A stretch of 64,000 bases of DNA, taken from NCBI RefSeq assembly GCF_000473365.1, contig NZ_KI421517.1:4414296-4478295 (forward strand). Direction: 5' to 3'. A program made the translations under genes and the position numbers. The notes under the pieces are model-generated. The model ran no database searches and was not told the DNA's origin. It worked only from the letters and a program-made list of their open reading frames with translations. Below, piece by piece: positions 44,432 to 54,142 of this stretch (positions are counted from its first letter, which is position 1; every line of letters starts with the position of its first letter). This DNA is from Adhaeribacter aquaticus DSM 16391 (GTDB lineage: Bacteria > Bacteroidota > Bacteroidia > Cytophagales > Hymenobacteraceae).

Positions 44432-46084
44432 CTATAGTTTTTTTACTCTTTCCAATCTTAAATTATTCATAGCATCTGCCTTAAGACCATGAATATTTTT
44501 TTGAGTAAGCAAAAGTACCTCATCGTAAAATAAAACAATTACCGGGCTCTCCTCTACCACAATTTTATCCATTTGCTGGTAAAGCTGGTATCGCTTCTCT
44601 GGGTTTTGCTCTAGTTTAGCCTGCTCATACAACCTATCGAACTGGGCGTTTTTAAAGTGCGTTTTATTTGGGCCAGCCGGAGAAAAATTCTTGCTATAAA
44701 ACAAGGCCAGAAAGTTTTCCGCATCTGGATAATCACCAAACCACGACTTCATAAAAAATCCGGACCTGCCGTTATCAACCGATTCCTGATGAGCTGCTGC
44801 CTGACTAATATTTATTTCGACCAAAGCTCCTATTTCTGCCCACTTTTTTTGCATAAACTCCGCTATTTCTTTATGCTCTGCAACAGTATTCAGGGTAAGC
44901 CTAAGCGGTTGGCCAGGTCCATACCCGGCTACTTTTAATAAATTTCTTGCTTTCTTCGGGTCATAGGAATACCCAGGCACCAATTTTTCATTATAAGAAG
45001 GCAAAGCCGGAGGCACCATACCAGAGTGTCCGGGTATGCCCAGGTTGTTTCGGTAATAAACCACCAGTTCTTTCTTATTTAACGCATAATTTAAAGCCTG
45101 CCTTACCCTATTATCATTTATGGCCTTATTAGGTCCTTTCAGGTTTTTTGGATCAAGCTGAAAGCCGATATATTCGGTATTCAGGTAAGGTGATTTTTGG
45201 AGGTTAAACTTGTTGGCAAATTCTTTCTGTAAGGTACCATCCCTATTTAAGATCAAATCCTTAGAGCTACCCCTAATACCAGATAGAAAATCCAACCCTT
45301 TTTGCTGGAATGTCAGGAATTCCATTTTACGATCGTTTAGAAACGAAATCTGCACCGCATCCAGGTAAGGTAATTGATTGCCGTGGTCATCTTTTTTCCA
45401 GTACTTTTCATTTTTATGCAAAACAATACCATTGCCTTCGTCCCAAAACTTAAATTCAAAAGGACCGGTACCAACCGGATGTTCCCGAAAATCTTTGCCG
45501 TATCTTTGAGTTATTTCCTGGGGAACCACAAAGCAGTAAGGCATACTTAAAATTTCCAGGAAAGGAATAAAAGGCTCATTTAAATAAACTAACAAAACAC
45601 TATCGTTCAGCGCCTTAAATGCAGTATCCGAAACAATTCCTTTACTATCTTCTAATACTTTTCCTTTAAACACCCAGCTTCCTGTACTGGCGGTAGCGGG
45701 ATCTAGAAGGCGTTTAAAACTATATTCAAAATCAGAAGCAAGCACTTTCCTCCCCAATCCTCCTGGAAAAACTTCGTGGTCATGAAAGTAAATATTAGGC
45801 CGCAGGTAGAAAGTATATTTTAATCCGTCCGGAGATATTTGCCAGGCTCGGGCAATAGCGGGCTGCGGTTTTAGCTCATCGTCTAACTCAATAAGCCCGT
45901 TAAACAACTGGGTAGTTGCCCAAATGTTAGCTTGATTTCGGGCAAAAGCCGGATCTAAGGAACTGAGTGCTTCTGGCTGGTTATACTTAAAAACTTTTTT
46001 GTCCGTTTCTTTTTTAGTCCCTCTTCCGCAGGCACAAAGCAGGCTTAAAACCAATAAGAAAAAAAGTGAATGTGTGGGAAACAT
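44432..46084 (-). CDS. ABC transporter peptide-binding lipoprotein (SBP family 5)
   Basis: A 550-residue solute-binding protein of the OppA/DppA type. The signal peptide ends in the lipobox LLCAC, followed by the GRGTKKE linker. The SBP_bac_5 signature is in the N-terminal lobe (SSLDPAFARN, FNGLIELDDELKPQPAIARAWQISPDGLKYTFYLR), with the conserved C-terminal ESPVIVLFYDEVLLL. No permease or ATPase genes are nearby, so it is an orphan binding protein here. Peptides are the likely ligand. It diverges from the UlaG-like hydrolase gene. Confidence 0.9.
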   Translation of the reverse strand: MFPTHSLFFLLVLSLLCACGRGTKKETDKKVFKYNQPEALSSLDPAFARNQANIWATTQLFNGLIELDDELKPQPAIARAWQISPDGLKYTFYLRPNIYFHDHEVFPGGLGRKVLASDFEYSFKRLLDPATASTGSWVFKGKVLEDSKGIVSDTAFKALNDSVLLVYLNEPFIPFLEILSMPYCFVVPQEITQRYGKDFREHPVGTGPFEFKFWDEGNGIVLHKNEKYWKKDDHGNQLPYLDAVQISFLNDRKMEFLTFQQKGLDFLSGIRGSSKDLILNRDGTLQKEFANKFNLQKSPYLNTEYIGFQLDPKNLKGPNKAINDNRVRQALNYALNKKELVVYYRNNLGIPGHSGMVPPALPSYNEKLVPGYSYDPKKARNLLKVAGYGPGQPLRLTLNTVAEHKEIAEFMQKKWAEIGALVEINISQAAAHQESVDNGRSGFFMKSWFGDYPDAENFLALFYSKNFSPAGPNKTHFKNAQFDRLYEQAKLEQNPEKRYQLYQQMDKIVVEESPVIVLFYDEVLLLTQKNIHGLKADAMNNLRLERVKKL

Positions 46085-46120
46085 GTGTAAAACTTGTACA
46101 AAAAAGTACCTAAATTGCCG

Positions 46121-46128
46121 TATCTTTG
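46121..46128 (+). promoter_or_regulatory. -7 element (TATCTTTG) of the UlaG-like hydrolase / parAB region
   Basis: An exact TAnnTTTG, 59 bases before the ATG at 46187. A TTG at 46094-46096 is 24 bases upstream, somewhat too far. Confidence 0.45.
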
Positions 46129-46186
46129 TTAAACGTTAAAGTAGTAAAATTCTTAAATTAGAACACTTCAGACCGTAAATAAAACT

Positions 46187-46867
46187 ATGGAAGTAACGTA
46201 CTTTGGCCATTCTTGTTTTCTGTTGGATATGGGCGGAACAAAAGTTCTCTTCGACCCTTTTATTACCTATAACTCCTTAGCGAGTGAAGTAGATAAAGAA
46301 GCCATAGAAGCAGATTTTATTTTGGTTTCGCATGCTCATCAGGATCATATGGCCGATGCTGAATATTTTGCTAAAAAAAGCAACGGAACCATTGTAGCCA
46401 TTTATGAAGTTTGCGAATGGTACAAGGCCAAAGGTATTGAGAATGTAGTACATATGAATATTGGCGGTAAAGCTGATTTACCGTTTGGCACCGTTAAAAT
46501 GGTAACGGCAGCGCACTCCAGTGTTTTACCAGATGGCACCTATGGTGGTAACCCAGGTGGTTATGTAGTAGAGAGCGGCGATAAAACTTTTTATTTTGCC
46601 GGCGACACAGGCCTTACTTACGATATGAAAATTATAGCCGAGCAATATCATCTGGATTTTGCTTTTTTACCTATTGGAGGCCGATTAACCATGGACATAT
46701 ACGATGCTGTGACAGCAGCCAATTGGGTAAATACCAAAAAAATTATAGGGATGCATTTTGATACCTGGCCTAATATTGAAATAGATCATATTGAGGCAAT
46801 GGAAGCAGCCCGCCAGGCAGGCAAAGAATTGGTGCTAATGCAAATTGGCGAGAAAATAAACCTTTAA
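46187..46867 (+). CDS. UlaG-like metal-dependent hydrolase (UPF0173)
   Basis: A 226-residue metallo-beta-lactamase-fold protein of the UPF0173/UlaG-like group. The metal motif is SHAHQDHMADA (HxHxDH), with further ligands at TAAHSS and FAGDTGLTYD, and a terminal MHFDTWPNIE. The natural reaction is unknown; UlaG itself is an ascorbate-6-phosphate lactonase. It lies 24 bases before parA and is probably cotranscribed with the partition genes, an arrangement whose meaning is not clear. Confidence 0.88.
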   Translation: MEVTYFGHSCFLLDMGGTKVLFDPFITYNSLASEVDKEAIEADFILVSHAHQDHMADAEYFAKKSNGTIVAIYEVCEWYKAKGIENVVHMNIGGKADLPFGTVKMVTAAHSSVLPDGTYGGNPGGYVVESGDKTFYFAGDTGLTYDMKIIAEQYHLDFAFLPIGGRLTMDIYDAVTAANWVNTKKIIGMHFDTWPNIEIDHIEAMEAARQAGKELVLMQIGEKINL

Positions 46868-46891
46868 GCTTAAAAGTAGATTACAATACAA

Positions 46892-47671
46892 ATGGGAAAA
46901 ATAATTGCAGTAGCCAACCAGAAAGGTGGTGTAGGCAAAACAACTTCAGCCATCAATTTAGCTGCTAGCCTCGCTGCGCTGGAGTTTAAAACGCTGTTGG
47001 TGGATGCAGACCCGCAGGCTAACGCCACTTCCGGCGTTGGTTTTGACCCGAAGGACATTACCAAGAGTATTTATGAATGCATGGTAGACGGTATCAAAGC
47101 CGAAGACATCATCATGCCCTCAAACATTGATTTCCTGGATCTGATTCCATCGCATATTGATTTGGTTGGAGCTGAGGTTGAGATGATTAACCTGCCTAAC
47201 CGCGAGGTAAAAATGAAGGAATCATTGGACCCGATTAAAGACCGTTATGACTTTATAATCATCGACTGCTCCCCTTCATTAGGTTTAATTACAGTAAACT
47301 CATTGGTTGCTGCCGACTCAGTAATTATTCCGGTACAATGCGAATATTTTGCCTTGGAAGGTTTAGGTAAATTACTGAATACAATTAAAATTATTCAATC
47401 GCGGTTAAACCAGGAACTTGAAATAGAAGGTATTCTGCTAACCATGTACGATGTTCGTTTACGCCTGTCTAATCAGGTGGTAGAAGAAGTGCAATTGCAT
47501 TTTAAACAAATGGTATTTGATACCATTATACCGCGTAATGTTAAATTAAGTGAGTCGCCTAGCTTTGGTGTACCCGCTATCTTGCACGATGCCGACAGCA
47601 AGGGGGCTATCAGTTATTTGAACCTGGCCCGGGAAATAGTGGAAAAGAATGGCATTCTGCAGCCGCAATAA
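46892..47671 (+). CDS. parA: Chromosome partitioning ATPase ParA (Soj)
   Basis: A 259-residue deviant-Walker ATPase that binds DNA and moves ParB-parS complexes. The deviant Walker A motif KGGVGKTT starts about residue 11 ([13 protein letters not shown]), Walker A' is [16 protein letters not shown] and Walker B is [12 protein letters not shown]. It is the chromosomal short type without an N-terminal HTH. parB follows after 12 bases. Confidence 0.97.
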   Translation: MGKIIAVANQKGGVGKTTSAINLAASLAALEFKTLLVDADPQANATSGVGFDPKDITKSIYECMVDGIKAEDIIMPSNIDFLDLIPSHIDLVGAEVEMINLPNREVKMKESLDPIKDRYDFIIIDCSPSLGLITVNSLVAADSVIIPVQCEYFALEGLGKLLNTIKIIQSRLNQELEIEGILLTMYDVRLRLSNQVVEEVQLHFKQMVFDTIIPRNVKLSESPSFGVPAILHDADSKGAISYLNLAREIVEKNGILQPQ

Positions 47672-47683
47672 TTAAAATTTTAA

Positions 47684-48586
47684 ATGTCAGATAATAAAAA
47701 TTTAGCTAAAAGAAAAAGCGGATTAGGTAGAGGTTTAGGAGCTTTAATAGAAGGTAGTAAAACAGTAGCGGTTCCGGCCAATCCGGTTAATACCATTGCC
47801 GAAATCCCCCTGCATCAAATTGTTACCAACCCGTTTCAACCCAGAACGCATTTTGATCAAGACGCATTAGAAGAGCTTTCTGAATCTATCAAAACGCAGG
47901 GTATTATTCAGCCTATTACAGTAAGGCAACTGGATGATGCTACTTTTCAGTTAATATCGGGAGAACGCAGGTATCAGGCTTCTAAATTAGCGGGTCTGGA
48001 AGCCATTCCGGCCTATATCCGGAAAGCAAATGACCAGCAGATGCTGGAAATGGCGCTAATTGAAAACATTCAGCGGGAAAATTTAAATGCCATTGAAATT
48101 GCTTTAAGCTACCAGCGCCTGCTTAGCGAATGTAACTTACGACAAGAGGAATTAGGTGACCGGGTAGGTAAAAAAAGAACTACTATTACCAATTACCTGC
48201 GTCTGCTAAAACTTCCGCCCGATATTCAGATTGCCATCCGCGATAACAAAATTAGCATGGGCCATGCCCGTGCCCTGATTAATATTGAAAACGTAGATTT
48301 ACAGTTAGAGGTATTCTATAAAGCCGTTGCTGAAGAATTATCGGTGCGCAAAGTAGAAGAACTCGTTCGTAATCTTAGCAAGCAGCAAAACTCAACAAAG
48401 CCGGCGAAACCAGCCGAAGGCGGGAAATATTCAGGTGAAATAAAACATGTGGAGTCGCGGCTGTCTACGTATTTTGGCACTAAAATTCAGGTAAAATCCA
48501 ACAATAGAGGAAAAGGAGAAATTAAGATACCTTTTTTATCGGTAGATGATTTAAACAGAATTCTGGAAATACTTAACTATTCCTAA
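47684..48586 (+). CDS. parB: Chromosome partitioning protein ParB
   Basis: A 300-residue CTP-dependent DNA clamp. The N-terminal KSGLGRGLGALI contacts ParA. The CTP-binding ParB/Srx domain has NPFQPRTHF, the GERRYQAS motif and MALIENIQRENLN. The helix-turn-helix binds parS (LGDRVGKKRTTITNYLRLLKLP, MGHARAL), and the C-terminal dimerisation domain carries Lys-rich DNA binding. I did not find a convincing copy of the common parS palindrome in this window. It overlaps the next gene by one base (TAATG). Confidence 0.97.
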   Translation: MSDNKNLAKRKSGLGRGLGALIEGSKTVAVPANPVNTIAEIPLHQIVTNPFQPRTHFDQDALEELSESIKTQGIIQPITVRQLDDATFQLISGERRYQASKLAGLEAIPAYIRKANDQQMLEMALIENIQRENLNAIEIALSYQRLLSECNLRQEELGDRVGKKRTTITNYLRLLKLPPDIQIAIRDNKISMGHARALINIENVDLQLEVFYKAVAEELSVRKVEELVRNLSKQQNSTKPAKPAEGGKYSGEIKHVESRLSTYFGTKIQVKSNNRGKGEIKIPFLSVDDLNRILEILNYS

Positions 48587-49218
48587 TGATTCGTTTATTG
48601 AATAAAATTATTGTTGGTTTTATTTTCCTTTTCTTTTTTTTTCAACTTGAAGGGGTAGCCCAGTTGGTAACTGCCGGAAAAGATTCAACAGTAATCAGGC
48701 GGCCTGGGGACACACCGGTTAAAGACCAGGAAGGCTGGAGCAAACCAGGAAAGGCCGCCTTATTTTCTGCCATTATTCCTGGAGCTGGTCAGGTTTATAA
48801 CCGTGATTACTGGAAAGTCCCTATTATTTATGCCGCTGGTGCGGGGCTGGCTTACGCCATTCGATTCAATCATCAGGAATATCAGCAATATAATAAGGCC
48901 GTTAATGTGCGGACAGATAGAGACAAAACCAATAATATAGACCGTTACTCCATCCGGTTGGCGGCTACTGATTCTACCAACGCTGTTAGGGTATTGCAAA
49001 GAGCCCGTGATACCCACCGCCGGTGGCGGGATTATTCCATTTTTTACTCATTAGTAGCTTACGGTCTAAATGTTGCCGAGGCTTACGTCGATGCTCACTT
49101 AAAAGGATTTAATGTAAATGATGAGCTGACTTTAAAAGTTCAGCCCGATATTTTACGAATGGCTACTACCAATACCTTCACTCCTGTTCTTACTTTTAGC
49201 TTAAACTATAGAAAATAA
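48586..49218 (+). CDS. DUF5683 family protein
   Basis: A 210-residue Bacteroidota-specific protein with a signal peptide or N-terminal helix (KIIVGFIFLFFFFQLEGVAQ) and the family core GKAALFSAIIPGAGQVYNRDYWKVPIIYAAGAGLAYAI, which contains a hydrophobic hairpin. The later part carries a helix (IFYSLVAYGLNVAEAYVDAHL) and ends with alternating residues like an outer-membrane strand (VLTFSLNYRK). The function is unknown. Its fixed place between parB and dapB, joined by TAATG overlaps at both ends, shows a translationally coupled operon. Confidence 0.88.
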   Translation: MIRLLNKIIVGFIFLFFFFQLEGVAQLVTAGKDSTVIRRPGDTPVKDQEGWSKPGKAALFSAIIPGAGQVYNRDYWKVPIIYAAGAGLAYAIRFNHQEYQQYNKAVNVRTDRDKTNNIDRYSIRLAATDSTNAVRVLQRARDTHRRWRDYSIFYSLVAYGLNVAEAYVDAHLKGFNVNDELTLKVQPDILRMATTNTFTPVLTFSLNYRK

Positions 49219-49937
49219 TGCGTATTCTTTTAATTGGCTACGGCAAAATGGGTAAAACCATTGAAAACATTGCTTTACAAAAAGGACATCAAATTGCTGG
49301 AATTATTGACCTGAATAACCGGGATAGCCTCCAGCAATACAACTCCTCCAATACTGATGTAGCCATCGAATTTACCCACCCCGAATCTGCACCTGCCAAT
49401 ATTAAAGCCTGCTTAGCCAATAAAATACCGGTTGTTTGCGGGTCCACAGGTTGGCTGGAACATTTACCGGAAATCAGGCAAATGGTGCAGGAAACCGGTG
49501 GGTCGTTCTTTTATGCATCTAACTATAGTGTAGGCGTAAATTTATTTTTCCATTTTAATGAATATATTGCCTCCAAAATGCAGGCTTACCAAGATTTTAA
49601 AGTGGAGGTAATAGAAGTCCATCATACTCAGAAAGCTGATAAACCTAGTGGTACGGGAATTTCTACGGCCGAGGGTATATTGGAACACTATTCCTGGAAA
49701 GAAAAATGGGTAAATGATGCACCCGCGGCTGGTGATAATGAATTAAATATTATTTCCGAACGTATTGGCGATGTTGTAGGTTTACATGAAGTACGGTACA
49801 CCTCAGAACATGATACCATACAATTAAGTCACAATGCCCACAGCCGGATTGGGTTTGCCGAAGGTGCTGTTATGGCAGCTGAGTGGTTACCCGGTAAGCA
49901 AGGCGTTTATGGCATGAAAGACTTGCTTAATTTATAA
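49218..49937 (+). CDS. dapB: 4-hydroxy-tetrahydrodipicolinate reductase
   Basis: A 239-residue NAD(P)H enzyme of the diaminopimelate/lysine pathway, needed for peptidoglycan precursors. The nucleotide-binding start is [13 protein letters not shown], the catalytic His/Lys segment is [17 protein letters not shown], and [27 protein letters not shown] is the conserved middle. It is short like other Bacteroidota DapB. The start ATG overlaps the DUF5683 stop by one base. Confidence 0.95.
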   Translation: MRILLIGYGKMGKTIENIALQKGHQIAGIIDLNNRDSLQQYNSSNTDVAIEFTHPESAPANIKACLANKIPVVCGSTGWLEHLPEIRQMVQETGGSFFYASNYSVGVNLFFHFNEYIASKMQAYQDFKVEVIEVHHTQKADKPSGTGISTAEGILEHYSWKEKWVNDAPAAGDNELNIISERIGDVVGLHEVRYTSEHDTIQLSHNAHSRIGFAEGAVMAAEWLPGKQGVYGMKDLLNL

Positions 49938-49954
49938 AGACAACAATTGCTCTT

Positions 49955-51058
49955 ATGAAATTAAAATTCAGAAACAAGAATACAACCGCCAGCACTCAAC
50001 CCAAAGCACCTAAAGGCTTTTTCCGGGAATGGGGTGATGCTATTTTATTTGCAGTAGTGGCGGCCACGCTAATTCGGTGGGCTACTTTTGAGGCTTATGT
50101 AATACCAACTCCTTCCATGGAAAAATCGCTGTTAGTTGGCGATTACTTATTTGTAAGTAAATTACATTATGGCCCGCGCACTCCTAAAACCCCTTTACAG
50201 GTGCCACTTACCCATCAAACCATCTGGGGAACGGATATACCTTCTTATTCTGAAGCCATACAACTAAAACAATTCCGCTTTCCTGGTTTTTCTTCCATTA
50301 AAAATAACGATGTAGTAGTTTTCAATTACCCACCTGAAGACCATCACCCCGTTGACTTGCGGACTAACTATATCAAACGCTGCATTGGTATTGCTGGTGA
50401 TAAGATAGAGATCAGAGATATGCAGGTGTATGTGAACGGAAAACGGGCCGAAGATCCGGTGCAAATGCAGTACCTGTACCTGATAACCGCTAAAGATGCC
50501 ATTACAGATAAAGTATTTACAGATAAAAGTATTTCTGAATATGGTGCCGTGCAAGGAGGTTACTACGCTTACACCACTCCGGCCATTGCCAAAGAATTAA
50601 GCAGTTTAGAATTTATAAGCTCTGTAAAAGTCTGGAAAGATTCTGCTGGCGTTGCCGACCCGCAGGTTTACCCTAATTTACCTTCCCGGTTTAAATGGAA
50701 TAAAGATAACTATGGCCCAATTTATCTACCTAAAAAAGGAGAAACTATTCAGTTAGATTCTTTAACTATCCCTTTATACGAAACCATAATCCGCAAATAT
50801 GAAGATAATCAAAACGTGGAACTAAAGGGTGATAAACTTTTTATAGAAGGCAAGGAGCAACAATCTTATACCTTTAAACAAAATTATTATTTTATGATGG
50901 GCGATAACCGTCATAATTCATTAGATTCTCGGTTCTGGGGGTTGGTACCAGAAGACCATATTGTAGGAAAGGCTGTTTTAATCTGGATGTCAGCCAATCC
51001 AAATGGTGGCGTAACTGGCAAAATAAGATGGAACAGGATCTTTAACATAATAAGGTAA
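49955..51058 (+). CDS. lepB: Signal peptidase I
   Basis: A 367-residue membrane-bound serine peptidase that removes signal peptides. An N-terminal helix ([17 protein letters not shown]) precedes the catalytic Ser54 in [20 protein letters not shown], and the general base Lys141 is in [13 protein letters not shown]. The box [25 protein letters not shown] is near the C-terminus. An insertion of about 120 residues between the catalytic lysine and that last box is typical of Bacteroidota LepB. It is last in the operon, followed by a very strong terminator. Confidence 0.96.
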   Translation: MKLKFRNKNTTASTQPKAPKGFFREWGDAILFAVVAATLIRWATFEAYVIPTPSMEKSLLVGDYLFVSKLHYGPRTPKTPLQVPLTHQTIWGTDIPSYSEAIQLKQFRFPGFSSIKNNDVVVFNYPPEDHHPVDLRTNYIKRCIGIAGDKIEIRDMQVYVNGKRAEDPVQMQYLYLITAKDAITDKVFTDKSISEYGAVQGGYYAYTTPAIAKELSSLEFISSVKVWKDSAGVADPQVYPNLPSRFKWNKDNYGPIYLPKKGETIQLDSLTIPLYETIIRKYEDNQNVELKGDKLFIEGKEQQSYTFKQNYYFMMGDNRHNSLDSRFWGLVPEDHIVGKAVLIWMSANPNGGVTGKIRWNRIFNIIR

Positions 51059-51078
51059 CTAACTAAAATTATTTATGT

Positions 51079-51117
51079 AACTAAAAGAAGCACCTGTGTA
51101 AGGTGCTTCTTTTAGTT
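51079..51117. terminator. Strong terminator between lepB and ung
   Basis: A 17-bp perfect stem (51079-51095 with 51101-51117) with a 5-base GTGTA loop, and A/T-rich ends on both sides. It sits between convergent genes. Confidence 0.92.
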
Positions 51118-51175
51118 TAAGGGTACTACTAATTAGGATTCATCAAATTAAAAATAAAAGGCACCATTGCCTGTT

Positions 51176-51838
51176 TTACCAATTTATTTCAGGCTGGCCC
51201 TGCTCCCGTAAATAAGCATTGGTTTTACTAAAATGCCTGCAACCAAAGAATCCTTTATCTGCTGCAAAAGGAGACGGATGAGCTGCCTGCAGAACATGGT
51301 GTTTACTGGTATCTATAATGGCTCCCTTTTTTTGGGCATAGGCTCCCCAAAGTAAAAATACCAAGCCCTGTTTCTTCTCTGACAAAGCTCTTATAGCGGC
51401 ATCCGTAAATTCTTCCCAGCCCTTTTTTTGGTGAGACCCAGCCGTATTTGCCCGAACAGTTAAAGTAGCATTAAGTAAAAGTACTCCCTGGTCTGCCCAA
51501 TGCTCCAGGTTGCCGGATTTTGGAATGGGTTTACCTACATCCTCTTTAATTTCTTTAAAAATGTTTCGAAGGGAAGGTGGTGGGGTAACGCCTTCCTGTA
51601 CCGAGAATGCCAAACCGTGCGCCTGATTAGGACCATGATATGGATCCTGCCCAATTAAAACTACCTTTACCTGGTCAAATGGTGTTTTTTCAAAGGCATG
51701 AAAAATTAGATTTCCAGGAGGAAACACCTGCTGAGTGGCATATTCTGACTTTACAAACTCTATTAACTCTTTAAAATATTCTTTTTCAAATTCGTCCTTT
51801 AATACTTGATGCCAACTTTCTTCTATTTTTACGGCCAT
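51176..51838 (-). CDS. ung: Uracil-DNA glycosylase (family 1)
   Basis: A 220-residue repair enzyme that removes uracil from DNA. The catalytic water-activating Asp65 is in LIGQDPYHG (62-70), GVLLLNATLTVR follows in the middle, and the DNA-intercalation loop HPSPFAADKGFFG is near the C-terminus. The length and motif order are those of family 1 UDG. Confidence 0.97.
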   Translation of the reverse strand: MAVKIEESWHQVLKDEFEKEYFKELIEFVKSEYATQQVFPPGNLIFHAFEKTPFDQVKVVLIGQDPYHGPNQAHGLAFSVQEGVTPPPSLRNIFKEIKEDVGKPIPKSGNLEHWADQGVLLLNATLTVRANTAGSHQKKGWEEFTDAAIRALSEKKQGLVFLLWGAYAQKKGAIIDTSKHHVLQAAHPSPFAADKGFFGCRHFSKTNAYLREQGQPEINW

Positions 51839-51949
51839 AATTTTATTTTAGAATTTAGGTAACAATTAAAAGTTTTTTTATCGTAAATACTTGTGAAACC
51901 AAAACTATTAGTTAAAATTGGCTGTTAATACGAGTAAAACTGCAGCACC

Positions 51950-52336
51950 ATGGAAACAACAACCACACAAGGTGTTACTGTAACGGTAACAACAAACTAC
52001 CTACCTGACTATTCCAGCCCGGCCCAGCAGCACTTTGTTTTTGCCTATAAGATTAATATAGAGAACAATAGTGAATTTACAGTAAAATTACTACGCCGCC
52101 ACTGGTTTATTCATGATACTAACGGAGTTGTACGGGAAGTGGAAGGCGAAGGTGTTGTAGGGCAACAACCTGTTTTAGAACCGGGGGAATCGCATGAGTA
52201 TGTATCCGGATGCAATTTAAAAACCGGAATTGGTAAAATGCGAGGTACTTATTTAATGGAACGCTTAGTTGATGGAAAGCAGATTCAGGTAGTAATTCCG
52301 GAGTTTGTTCTTATAGTTCCTTACAAACTTAATTAA
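51950..52336 (+). CDS. apaG: ApaG family protein
   Basis: A 128-residue single-domain beta-sandwich protein of the ApaG/DUF525 family. Hallmarks are the opening VTVTTNYLPDYSSP, FAYKINIENNSEFTVKLLRRHWFIHDTNG, and VVGQQPVLEPGESHEYVSGCNLKTGIGKMRGTY. In enterobacteria it is linked to Mg/Co resistance or Ap4A metabolism, but the biochemical role is unsettled. It diverges from ung with 111 bases between starts. Confidence 0.93.
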   Translation: METTTTQGVTVTVTTNYLPDYSSPAQQHFVFAYKINIENNSEFTVKLLRRHWFIHDTNGVVREVEGEGVVGQQPVLEPGESHEYVSGCNLKTGIGKMRGTYLMERLVDGKQIQVVIPEFVLIVPYKLN

Positions 52337-52339
52337 TCC

Positions 52340-52347
52340 TATATTTG
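52340..52347 (+). promoter_or_regulatory. -7 element (TATATTTG) directly before the methyltransferase start
   Basis: An exact TAnnTTTG ending 5 bases before the GTG at 52353. If active, it would give a leaderless or nearly leaderless transcript. It could be coincidental, because apaG ends only 4 bases upstream. Confidence 0.35.
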
Positions 52348-52352
52348 CCTTT

Positions 52353-53138
52353 GTGCAATTAATCCGTTTCGCTTACAAGTATCTTATTTACCGCTTAAAG
52401 TCCTTTCGGTTACATGGGGTACATTCCCCTTTTGTTTTTGATTTATACAATCAGGTAATTTGCCATGATGGAGAATTTGAAGCCTATAGCAAAATAGAAG
52501 CTATCCGGGAAGAATTGCTCCAGAATGAAACCATTATTTCTGTCACTGATTTTGGCGCTGGCTCCAGATCAAATTCAGGTCCAAAAAGGAAGATAAAAGA
52601 AATTGCCTTAAAATCGGCCAAGCCAACCAAGTATGCGCAATTATTATTTCGGCTGGTAAATTATTTTCAACCTTCTGTAATTATAGAATTAGGGACTTCG
52701 CTGGGATTAACAACAGCCTATCTTGCTGCTGCCCGAAAAAAAGCTAAGATTTATACGTTAGAAGGTTGCCCAAACTTAGTAAAAGAAGCGCAACAAAATT
52801 TCACTAAACTCCAGCTATCCCCTATACAAGTAATAACAGGGAATATAGATCATACATTACCAGAAGTAATTAATTCCACCAAATCAATAGATTTTGTTTT
52901 TTTTGATGGAAATCATCGGTATGAACCCACTATGCGTTACTTTCACTGGTGCCTGGAAAAGAGCAATGAAAATAGTGTGCTGGTATTCGATGATATTTAT
53001 TGGTCAGAGGAAATGGAAAAGGCCTGGAAAGAAATTTGCCAGCATCCTGCCGTAACCATTTCTATAGACCTTTTCCAGATTGGGTTAATATTCTTTCGTA
53101 AAAAGCAGCCAAAGCAGCATTTTACTATTTATTATTAA
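52353..53138 (+). CDS. Class I SAM-dependent methyltransferase
   Basis: A 261-residue protein. The N-terminal YLIYRLKSFRLHGVHSPFVFDLYN helix is a Bacteroidota feature. The Rossmann core has the SAM-binding motif VIIELGTSLGLTTAYLAAA (post-I acidic in YTLEGCP), and FVFFDGNHRYEPTMRYF follows, as in catechol/caffeoyl-CoA-type O-methyltransferases. The substrate is unknown. The start is GTG at 52353, 16 bases after apaG. It ends overlapping the convergent kdsA stop by 4 bases. Confidence 0.85.
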   Translation: MQLIRFAYKYLIYRLKSFRLHGVHSPFVFDLYNQVICHDGEFEAYSKIEAIREELLQNETIISVTDFGAGSRSNSGPKRKIKEIALKSAKPTKYAQLLFRLVNYFQPSVIIELGTSLGLTTAYLAAARKKAKIYTLEGCPNLVKEAQQNFTKLQLSPIQVITGNIDHTLPEVINSTKSIDFVFFDGNHRYEPTMRYFHWCLEKSNENSVLVFDDIYWSEEMEKAWKEICQHPAVTISIDLFQIGLIFFRKKQPKQHFTIYY

Positions 53139-53944
53139 ATAATTGCCTGCCGGATTCTAAGTAATTTTTCTAACAAACCTTCCAGCTGATCTAAAGGCAA
53201 CATATTGGCCCCATCGGATTTTGCCTGGCTTGGTACAGGATGCGTTTCGATAAAAATGCCATCGGCGCCAACGGCAATAGCCGCTTTAGCAATTGTTTCA
53301 ATTAAGGCAGGCTTGCCACCTGTAACTCCTGAAGTTTGATTAGGTTGTTGCAAAGAATGTGTTACATCCATTACAACGGGCACGCCATGTCCTTTCATGG
53401 CTACAATGTTCCGGTAATCAACCACTAAATCTGAGTAACCAAAAGAGTTGCCCCTATCCGTTAAAATAACTTTGTCATTACCTGATTCTTTTATTTTATC
53501 TACCGCAAAGCGCATGGCCTCACCCGATAAAAATTGTCCTTTTTTAACGCTGATAGTTTTACCAGTTTGGGCAGCGGCTACTAATAAATCTGTTTGCCGG
53601 CATAAAAAAGCTGGTATCTGCAATACATCCACATATTCGGCCGCCATAGCTGCTTCGTGAGCTTCATGAATATCAGTAATAGTAGGAACATCAAATTCCT
53701 GACTTACTTTTTGTAATATTTTCAAAGCCTTTTCGTCACCAATTCCCGTAAAAGAATCAATCCGGGATCGGTTCGCTTTGCGGTAAGACCCTTTAAAAAT
53801 ATAAGGAATTTGTAGTTTATCCGTTATATTCTTAATGCGTTCAGCTATTGCCAAAGCCATTTCTTCGCCTTCGATGGCACAAGGGCCAGCCATTAAAAAA
53901 AAGTTACCAGATGTTGTATGAGCAAGTTTGGGTATTTCCAACAT
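53135..53944 (-). CDS. kdsA: 3-Deoxy-D-manno-octulosonate 8-phosphate synthase
   Basis: A 269-residue aldolase that condenses phosphoenolpyruvate with arabinose 5-phosphate to Kdo-8-phosphate for lipopolysaccharide core. Family motifs are FFLMAGPCAIEGEE, the PEP site FKGSYRKANRSRIDSFTG, TDIHEAHEA, ISVKKGQFLSG and FIETHPVPSQAKSDGANMLPL. An Asn or Cys in the KANR region distinguishes metal types; here the KANRSR form suggests the metal-independent class. A -7 element TACTTTTG lies at 54018-54011 and a small AAAGTAC/GTACTTT inverted repeat at 53970-53987 in the leader. Confidence 0.96.
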   Translation of the reverse strand: MLEIPKLAHTTSGNFFLMAGPCAIEGEEMALAIAERIKNITDKLQIPYIFKGSYRKANRSRIDSFTGIGDEKALKILQKVSQEFDVPTITDIHEAHEAAMAAEYVDVLQIPAFLCRQTDLLVAAAQTGKTISVKKGQFLSGEAMRFAVDKIKESGNDKVILTDRGNSFGYSDLVVDYRNIVAMKGHGVPVVMDVTHSLQQPNQTSGVTGGKPALIETIAKAAIAVGADGIFIETHPVPSQAKSDGANMLPLDQLEGLLEKLLRIRQAII

Positions 53945-54142
53945 GTTTAAAATTTAATTAGATTTCAAAAAAGTACAGTTGTACTTTAGCATCCAATACG
54001 ATGTTCAAAGCAAAAGTAAAATATTTATTAATAAGTAGTGAAAGGATTTACAACCAATGCGTAAAAATGGCCTGCTAAATTATTTATTTCTTGTTCATTA
54101 ATAGAGGATTATTTATATTCGAAGCAAACAAAAATTTAACTT

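Noticed and set aside
46892-48586. Search for a parS site near parAB
   Set aside because: No sequence close to the common parS palindrome was found in this window; CACGTG occurs inside yidC (about 43965) but its flanks do not match.
53970-53987. AAAGTAC/GTACTTT inverted repeat in the kdsA leader
   Set aside because: Seven pairs in AT-rich DNA is weak on its own; no known operator matches, so it is mentioned only in the kdsA entry.
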